Assembly: GCA_963815535.1 (NCBI GenBank)
Contig: CAWFGS010000001.1
Location: forward strand, 1 to 64,000
DNA from: CAWFGS01 sp963815535
GTDB taxonomy: Bacteria > Pseudomonadota > Alphaproteobacteria > Sphingomonadales > Sphingomonadaceae
Length of the DNA stretch: 64,000 nucleotides
Direction of reading: 5' to 3'
Positions 58,632 to 64,000 of this stretch are shown one piece after another. The first letter of the stretch is position 1; each line of letters opens with the position of its first letter. The notes beneath the pieces are model-generated. The model was not told where the DNA came from and searched no databases. It worked only from the letters and a program-made list of their open reading frames with translations. The position numbers were made by a program, and so were the translations under genes.

Positions 58632-60178
58632 TCACGAACCGCCCATATTGCGCCGGAACAGCACGCGATCTTCCGGCCCGAAGCCCTTGTGCCAGATGAC
58701 GAAGCCGTAAGTCAGCAGGATGGCGGGCACGCCGAACGCCAATTCCGCCCATTCCGGCAGGAAGGTGGCTGCATAGCCGACGACCACGGCGGGCGCGGCG
58801 GCCCAGACCAGCGCCCAGCGCCAATTGTTGATCGGATGGCCTAGAATACGCGACAGCATGATCGCCTTGACCAGAGATGCCGCCCCCAGTGCCAGCAGCA
58901 GCGCGATCGCCGCGCCCGCCGCTTGATACAATTCGTTATAGCCTGCCTCACGCAAGCTCATGATGATGGCGACCGTCAGCACGGCCTGCAACACGATGGT
59001 CCCGACGGACACCATCAGATTACGCAGCCGCGCGACATAGATCAGCGCCGCTTCCGACACGACGGCGGTGGCGGCGACGACTTCTGCGGCAAGCAGGAAC
59101 GCCAGCGCCCCCGTCCCGCTGACGAAGCCGGGACCGACCAGCCCCATCACCGCTTCGCCCGGCACGCCCAGCGCCAGCGCGATGCCCGCTTGCGCGGCAA
59201 TGATCCAGAAGCCCACCTGGCACACCTGCTGTGCGATGGCGGCGTAGTTTTTCTCTTTCAGATTGCGCGTGATGACCGGGCCGAGAATGGGTTCGAAACT
59301 GGTTTTCAGTTTCTGCGGCAAGCTGGCGACCTGTTGGGCGATGTAATACACGCCCACCGCGACGGGGGACGCGAACAGCCCCAGAATGAAGATATCCAGC
59401 CGCCGCGTGCCCCATTCGATCGCGTCGGCGCTGGCCAATGGCAGCCCGCGCACGGTCAGCCGGGCCATTCGCGCCAGGTTGGGCGTCCAGCCGCGCGGCA
59501 GGCCGTAATCGCGCAGGAACGGCCAGAACGCCGTCAGCGCGGCGGCGTAGATCGAAATGATGTAAGCCGCCGTCAGGCCGCTTTCCGGCATTACGAACGC
59601 CATGACTCCGGCCATGATGGACAGGGTCCACGGCTCCACGATGGCGCGCGCCCGCACGGTGGCGGCAATGTCGTAACGATAGGCCTGCGCCGCCAGCGCG
59701 ATCTCCGTCATCGCCAGCGGCGCGATGGCCAGCACGATCAGCTTGTCGAACGATGCGCTGATGCCGCTGGGGAACATCGGGGCGGGAAACAGATACAGCA
59801 ACGCGGAAACGGCGCTGCCCAGCAGGAAGGCCACCAGCAACCCGTCCCAGACCAGATGAGCCTGATCGGTCCGATCGGCGCCATCGGACCCGCTATTGTC
59901 GGACAGACGCTGCGCCAGCCCGCGCTTTTCCCCCATCGTGCACAGCATCGCCGTGATTTCCACGATGATGAGGGCGGAAGCGAACCGGCCCAACGCCTCA
60001 GCGCCATAGAACCGTCCGGCGATGAACAGGAACGGCAATCGCGCCGCCAGACGCAGCAGGAAGCCGAAGAAATTGGTGCGGCCCCCTTTCGCAAGCGCGG
60101 CGATGTCCCCGCTGATCCCGCCGCCGTTCCCGCCGTTCCGCCGCTTTCGTCGGTTTTCTTCGCTGCGTCGTCGGCCAT
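58632..60178 (-). CDS. Polysaccharide biosynthesis flippase (Wzx/MOP family, one frameshift)
   Basis: An integral membrane protein with about 12-14 helices that flips lipid-linked sugars. The N-terminus MADDAAKKTDESGG is in one frame; one base is missing in a G run near 60113, after which GDIAALAKGGRTNFFGFLLR begins the usual MOP-family start. SPVAVGVYYIAQQVASLPQK is typical of this group. Repaired length 515 aa. It lies next to gpsA. The transported substrate is unknown. Confidence 0.83.
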
Positions 60179-60180
60179 CG

Positions 60181-61177
60181 TCAGGCGTCGCGTTCCGTGG
60201 TCAGCGGGCGGGACAACAGGCCGGTCACCACATCGCGGGCAGGTGCGCCCTGCAACAACGCCGTCACTGCCGCGACGATGGGCATCGCAATGCCGTGTTC
60301 GCGTGCCAGACCGTCGAGAACGGGCGCGGTATGCGCGCCTTCTGCAACGGTGCGTCGATCCGCCATCAGGGCGGCGGGGTCCGCCCCTTCGCCCAGGCTT
60401 TTGCCCAGCGAGTAATTACGACTGGCCGTGCTGGAACAGGTCAGCACCAGATCGCCCAACCCGCACAATCCCGCCAGTGTTTCGCGTTTCGCGCCCAGCG
60501 CTTGCCCGAAACGCAGCATTTCGGCGTATCCCCGCGCAATCAGGGCGGCACGGGCGTTCTGCCCCAGCGCCAACCCATCGACCACGCCGCACGCGATCGC
60601 CAGCACGTTCTTGACCGCCCCGCCGATTTCCGCACCGGTCAGATCGTGCGAATGATAGGGGCGGAATTGCGGGCGGGCGATGGCGGCGGACAGCCGTTGC
60701 CACTGCGCGTCGCCTCCGCCGCATGCCAGCGTGACGGCAGTGGGCATTCCGGCCGCGACCTCGTGCGCGAAGGTGGGGCCTGACAGCACGGCGATCGCGC
60801 TGGTGGGCGATGCGGCGCGCGCGACCTCGTTCATCAGACGTCCGCTGCCCGCCTCGATCCCTTTGCTGCACAGCACCAGATCGCGCGGGGCCTGGATCAG
60901 CGTTTTCAGCACCGCGCCGGTATGCTGGGCCGGCGTGACGACCAGCAGAATGGCGCATCTGGAAATCGCCGCGATATCGTCGGTTGCCCGAATGTTTCGG
61001 GAAAGCTCGGCGGCGGGCAGATAGGTCGGGTTGCGATGGTCGGCGTTGATCGCATCGACCAGTTCGGTTTCCCGCGCCCACAGCAGCACGTCGCGCCCGT
61101 CCGACGCCAGCATCTGCGCGAGCGCGGTGCCCCATGCGCCCGCTCCCAGAACGCCGATCAGTATCGCGATCGCTCAT
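60181..61177 (-). CDS. gpsA: Glycerol-3-phosphate dehydrogenase [NAD(P)+] (one frameshift)
   Basis: Makes sn-glycerol-3-phosphate for phospholipids. The NAD-binding GVLGAGAWGTALAQMLA is read after one extra base near 61161, just after the start MSDRD. SKGIEAGSGRLMNE, AVLSGPTFAHEVAAGMPTAV and GLCGLGDLVLTCSSTASRNY are family signatures. Repaired length 331 aa. It overlaps tsaD by four bases (ATGA). Confidence 0.93.
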
Positions 61178-62209
61178 GCCTTCACGCCCGCCCCGCGCGC
61201 AGGTTCCGCATCGGGGTCGAGCGGCCAACGCGGGCGCGCCGCCACATCGAGCGGGTCGAATGTCGCCAGGGGCAACCGCTCGATCCCGGCCCAGGCGATC
61301 ATCGCGGCGTTGTCCGTGCACAATGCCAAAGGCGGCGCGACGAAACGCAGGTCATCGGGCGGCGGCGATGGTCTGCAACGCGCCGCGCACGGCCTGGTTG
61401 GCCGCAACGCCGCCCGCCACCACCAACGCGGTTACGCCGTGGAGATGGGGGAAAGCGATCCGCAGCCGGTCGGCGATGCAATCGACTGCCGCCTGCTGGA
61501 AGCTCGCCGCCAGATCGGCATCGGTGTGCTCCCCACTTTGATACGCGCGCAACACCGCACTTTTCAGACCGGCGAAGGAGAAATGCGGTTCGCCGCTGCC
61601 GATAAGCGGGCGGGGCAGGGGGACGGCGTGTGGATTACCGGCGCGTGCCAGTTTCTCCACAGCCGGTCCGCCGGGATATCCCAGCCCCATAATCTTGGCC
61701 ATCTTGTCGAAAGCTTCCCCCAAAGCGTCGTCGATCGTGGTGGCGAGGCGGGTATATTCACCCACCCCATCGACGCGCAAGATCTGGCAATGCCCGCCCG
61801 ATACCAGCAGCAGGGCATAGGGAAATTCCAGCTCTGCATCCGCGAGCCGGGGGCTGAGCGCGTGCCCTTCCAGATGGTTGATCGCCAGCAATGGGACGTC
61901 GCTCGCCATCGCCAGCGCCTTGGCGCTGACCAGTCCGACCATGACGCCGCCGATCAGTCCCGGCCCGGCGGTCGCGGCGATGGCGTCGAAATCGGTCAGC
62001 GTCAGATCGGCATCGGCCAGCACGTCCGCAATCATGGGGGCCAGCAGCTGAGCATGGGCGCGAGCGGCGATTTCGGGAACCACCCCGCCATAGGGGGCAT
62101 GCGCCGCGTCCTGCGATGCGATACGCTCGGCCACGATTTCACGCGCCGAACTGACCACCGCGACCGCGGTTTCGTCGCAGCTAGATTCTATACCCAAAAC
62201 CAGCGCCAT
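61174..62209 (-). CDS. tsaD: tRNA N6-adenosine threonylcarbamoyltransferase TsaD (one frameshift)
   Basis: Transfers the threonylcarbamoyl group to A37 of ANN-decoding tRNAs. GIESSCDETAVAVV starts the ASKHA fold; the metal-binding NHLEGH lies near residues 110-115; LLLVSGGHCQI and the C-terminal LCTDNAAMIAWAGIERL are conserved. One extra base near 61363 shifts the frame after LQTIAAA. Repaired length 344 aa. Essential in most bacteria, so a real null mutation is unlikely. It diverges from hemC. Confidence 0.94.
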
Positions 62210-62253
62210 GATGCTTCCCCTGCACTCGATGCGCCGCTAGGGCAAGCGGGCCG

Positions 62254-63219
62254 ATGTCTCAGCCTGCCAAACAACCTGCAAAACCGCCCGCGGGCGTTCA
62301 CCCTTTGTTGACCCTGGGCACGCGGCGTTCACCCCTCGCGATGGCGCAGGCGCATGAGGCGCGGGCGCGCTTGTGCCGCGCGCATGGGTGGGACGAAAGC
62401 GCAGTCGAACTGGCGCCTGTTCTGGCCACCGGCGACAGGATCCGCGACCGACCGCTTGCGGAAATCGGCGGAAAGGCGTTGTGGACCAAAGAGTTGGACG
62501 CATGGCTCGCCGATGAGCGGATCGACGCGGCGGTGCATTCGATGAAGGATGTCGAAACCGCGCGACCTCCCTCGCTGACGATCGCCGCGATCTTGCCGCG
62601 CGCCGATGTGCGCGACGTGCTGGTGGGGGCGGGCAGCATTACAGCCATCAAGCGCGGTGCGGTGGTGGGAACCAGCGCGCCGCGCCGGGCCGCGCAGATG
62701 CTGTGGCGGCGGCCCGATTGCACTGTCGTTCCCTTCCGCGGCAATGTCGCGACGCGGCTGTCCAAACTGGCAGCGGGCGACGTCGATGTGACCCTGCTGG
62801 CGGCGGCGGGACTGGAGCGGTTGGGCGAAACTGGGGTGGGGACGCCTTTGGCGCAGGATGAGTGGCTGCCAGCCACGGCGCAAGGGGCGATCGGCATCGA
62901 ATGCCGCACCGACAATGCGCGCGTCCGCGACATGCTGGCCGCCATCGACCACGCGCCCAGCGCGCGCGCGATCGTGGCGGAGCGAGCGCTGCTGGCTGGG
63001 TTGGGGGGCACATGTCACAGCCCGATCGCGGTGCTGACGCAGCTTTCGGGCGACGATCTGACCATGCGCGCGGCTCTGTACAGTCCCGATGGAACGCAGC
63101 GCGTCGAAGGGTCGGCGACTTTCGTTTGGAACGATGCATCGGGGCCGGCAGACCTTGCGCGCGATCTGCTGGACCGTGCAACGGCGGGGATCAAACCGTT
63201 CTTCGCCGGACCCGCATGA
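62254..63219 (+). CDS. hemC: Hydroxymethylbilane synthase (porphobilinogen deaminase)
   Basis: Joins four porphobilinogens for heme and related tetrapyrroles. 321 aa with TLGTRRSPLAMAQAHEARAR, GGKALWTKELDAWL, AAVHSMKDVETA and the dipyrromethane-cofactor Cys at about residue 254 in GLGGTCHSPIAV. The ATG at 62254 is the first in frame. It overlaps hemD by four bases. Intact. Confidence 0.95.
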   Translation: MSQPAKQPAKPPAGVHPLLTLGTRRSPLAMAQAHEARARLCRAHGWDESAVELAPVLATGDRIRDRPLAEIGGKALWTKELDAWLADERIDAAVHSMKDVETARPPSLTIAAILPRADVRDVLVGAGSITAIKRGAVVGTSAPRRAAQMLWRRPDCTVVPFRGNVATRLSKLAAGDVDVTLLAAAGLERLGETGVGTPLAQDEWLPATAQGAIGIECRTDNARVRDMLAAIDHAPSARAIVAERALLAGLGGTCHSPIAVLTQLSGDDLTMRAALYSPDGTQRVEGSATFVWNDASGPADLARDLLDRATAGIKPFFAGPA

Positions 63220-63929
63220 CCGCACCGATCGTCGTCATCCGTCCGGAACCCGGCTTTGCGACGACTATGGCAGCAGGGCGGGCGATGGGCCTCACCATGG
63301 CCGGCGCGCCTCTGTTCGTCGTGCACGGGGTCGATTGGGATAGCGCTGGGCCGGCGGGTTACGACGGTGTCCTGTTGGGCAGCGCGAATGCGGTCCGTCA
63401 TGCCGGATGCGGTTTGGAGCGTTGGCGCGGGAAAGCTGCCTATGTCGTCGGCGAGGCAACGGCGGCTGCGGCGCGCGATGCCGGGCTGGTTGTTGCGCGA
63501 TCCGGGACGGGGGGATTGCAGACCTTGCTCGACGCGCTGCCTGCCAAACCGCTGCATCTGTTGCGACTGGCGGGGGCCGATCATGTCCCGCTGAACCTTC
63601 CCGAACAGATCACTTTCGACACACGGATCGTCTATGAAAGCAGCCCGGCCAGGATGCCGCAATCGCTGGCGCAAGTCCTGATGCCGGGCGCTATCGTCCT
63701 GCTGCATTCGGCCGCCGCCGCCCTCCATCTCGCTGCCGAATGCACTCACCACGCCATCGCCACCGATCGAATCCGTATCGCGGCCCTTGGACCGCGCATT
63801 GCCGACGCGGCGCGGGACGGGCGCGCGCATTGGCAACGCATCGTTCATGCAAACCAGCCCACCGACGGCGCTCTGCTGGCGCTCGCGCGGCAGATGTGCG
63901 AGACGAACGGTGAAGAGACACATGGATAG
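63216..63929 (+). CDS. hemD: Uroporphyrinogen-III synthase
   Basis: Closes and inverts hydroxymethylbilane to uroporphyrinogen III. 237 aa; similarity in this family is low, but IVVIRPEPGFATTMAAGRAM, DGVLLGSANAVRHAG and AYVVGEATAAAARDAGL are typical. The coupling to hemC (ATGA overlap) supports it. Followed by a short 38-base gap and the next gene. Confidence 0.88.
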   Translation: MTAPIVVIRPEPGFATTMAAGRAMGLTMAGAPLFVVHGVDWDSAGPAGYDGVLLGSANAVRHAGCGLERWRGKAAYVVGEATAAAARDAGLVVARSGTGGLQTLLDALPAKPLHLLRLAGADHVPLNLPEQITFDTRIVYESSPARMPQSLAQVLMPGAIVLLHSAAAALHLAAECTHHAIATDRIRIAALGPRIADAARDGRAHWQRIVHANQPTDGALLALARQMCETNGEETHG

Positions 63930-63967
63930 GACGGATTGCAATCCGTTCGCGATTTGGAACTGTTACG

Positions 63968-64000
63968 ATGAATGCCCCCGCCCACCAGCCCACCCGCTCC
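63968..64000 (+). CDS. Start of the next gene (cut by the window edge)
   Basis: An ATG at 63968 begins MNAPAHQPTRS and runs off the window. In alphaproteobacteria the gene after hemD is often a HemX/mitofilin-like membrane protein, but eleven codons are too few to identify it. Confidence 0.4.
   Translation, partial: MNAPAHQPTRS

Noticed and set aside
1..64000. CRISPR arrays, tRNA or rRNA genes, insertion sequences, prophage genes
   Set aside because: None seen by eye: no regularly spaced repeats, no transposase or integrase motifs, no cloverleaf sequences.

Overview
The window reads as chromosomal DNA of a high-GC alphaproteobacterium, most likely a sphingomonad (order Sphingomonadales, perhaps Erythrobacteraceae). 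This is inferred from gene content and gene order, not from a marker gene. No rRNA, tRNA, CRISPR array, insertion sequence or prophage was seen.

Layout. (1) 0.6-5.2 kb, minus strand: a tight sulfate-activation operon cysD-cysNC-cysQ-galU, with a hybrid sensor kinase and a thiolase-like gene next to it (5.3-8.7 kb, plus). (2) 8.7-43.6 kb: a nearly complete flagellar cluster. A leftward operon holds a MotA/ExbB-like and ExbD-like pair, flgA, flgM, flgN, a lytic transglycosylase, flhA and fliA. It diverges from a rightward series flgBCDEFGHIJKL-motAB. A lipoprotein gene and an aldehyde dehydrogenase gene follow, then the flagellin gene (leftward), and then a sigma-54 activator, fliEFGHIJKLMNOPQR, flhB, fliD and fliS. 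(3) 43.7-46.9 kb: an M48 protease, mannose-6-phosphate isomerase and UDP-glucose dehydrogenase. (4) 46.9-53.1 kb: acyl-CoA and aromatic-acid catabolism (thiolase, crotonase, two acyl-CoA dehydrogenases, FAH-family hydrolase, maleylacetoacetate isomerase). (5) 53.2-64 kb: MipA/OmpV porin-like protein, a lower-GC DUF2306-like membrane gene, acetyl-CoA synthetase, a small envelope operon, a polysaccharide flippase, gpsA, tsaD, hemC, hemD and the first codons of the next gene.

How the genes fit together. Sigma-28 (FliA) and its anti-sigma (FlgM) share one operon with the export gate gene flhA. A textbook -24/-12 promoter lies in front of flgB, and a sigma-54 activator is encoded beside the flagellin, so a sigma-54 then sigma-28 cascade is likely. 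The axial proteins are small (hook-cap FlgD 125 aa, hook FlgE 271 aa, flagellin about 270 aa). FliM lacks the usual N-terminal CheY-binding peptide, and no chemotaxis genes are present.

The most striking raw signal is about one hundred single-base frame breaks, mostly +1 insertions. They are concentrated between about 18.5 and 34.5 kb and are densest in fliF-fliG-fliH-fliI. Between breaks the protein sequence is well conserved, so I read this as uncorrected sequencing or assembly error, not gene decay. Frame-broken genes are annotated here as whole genes, with the breaks described.
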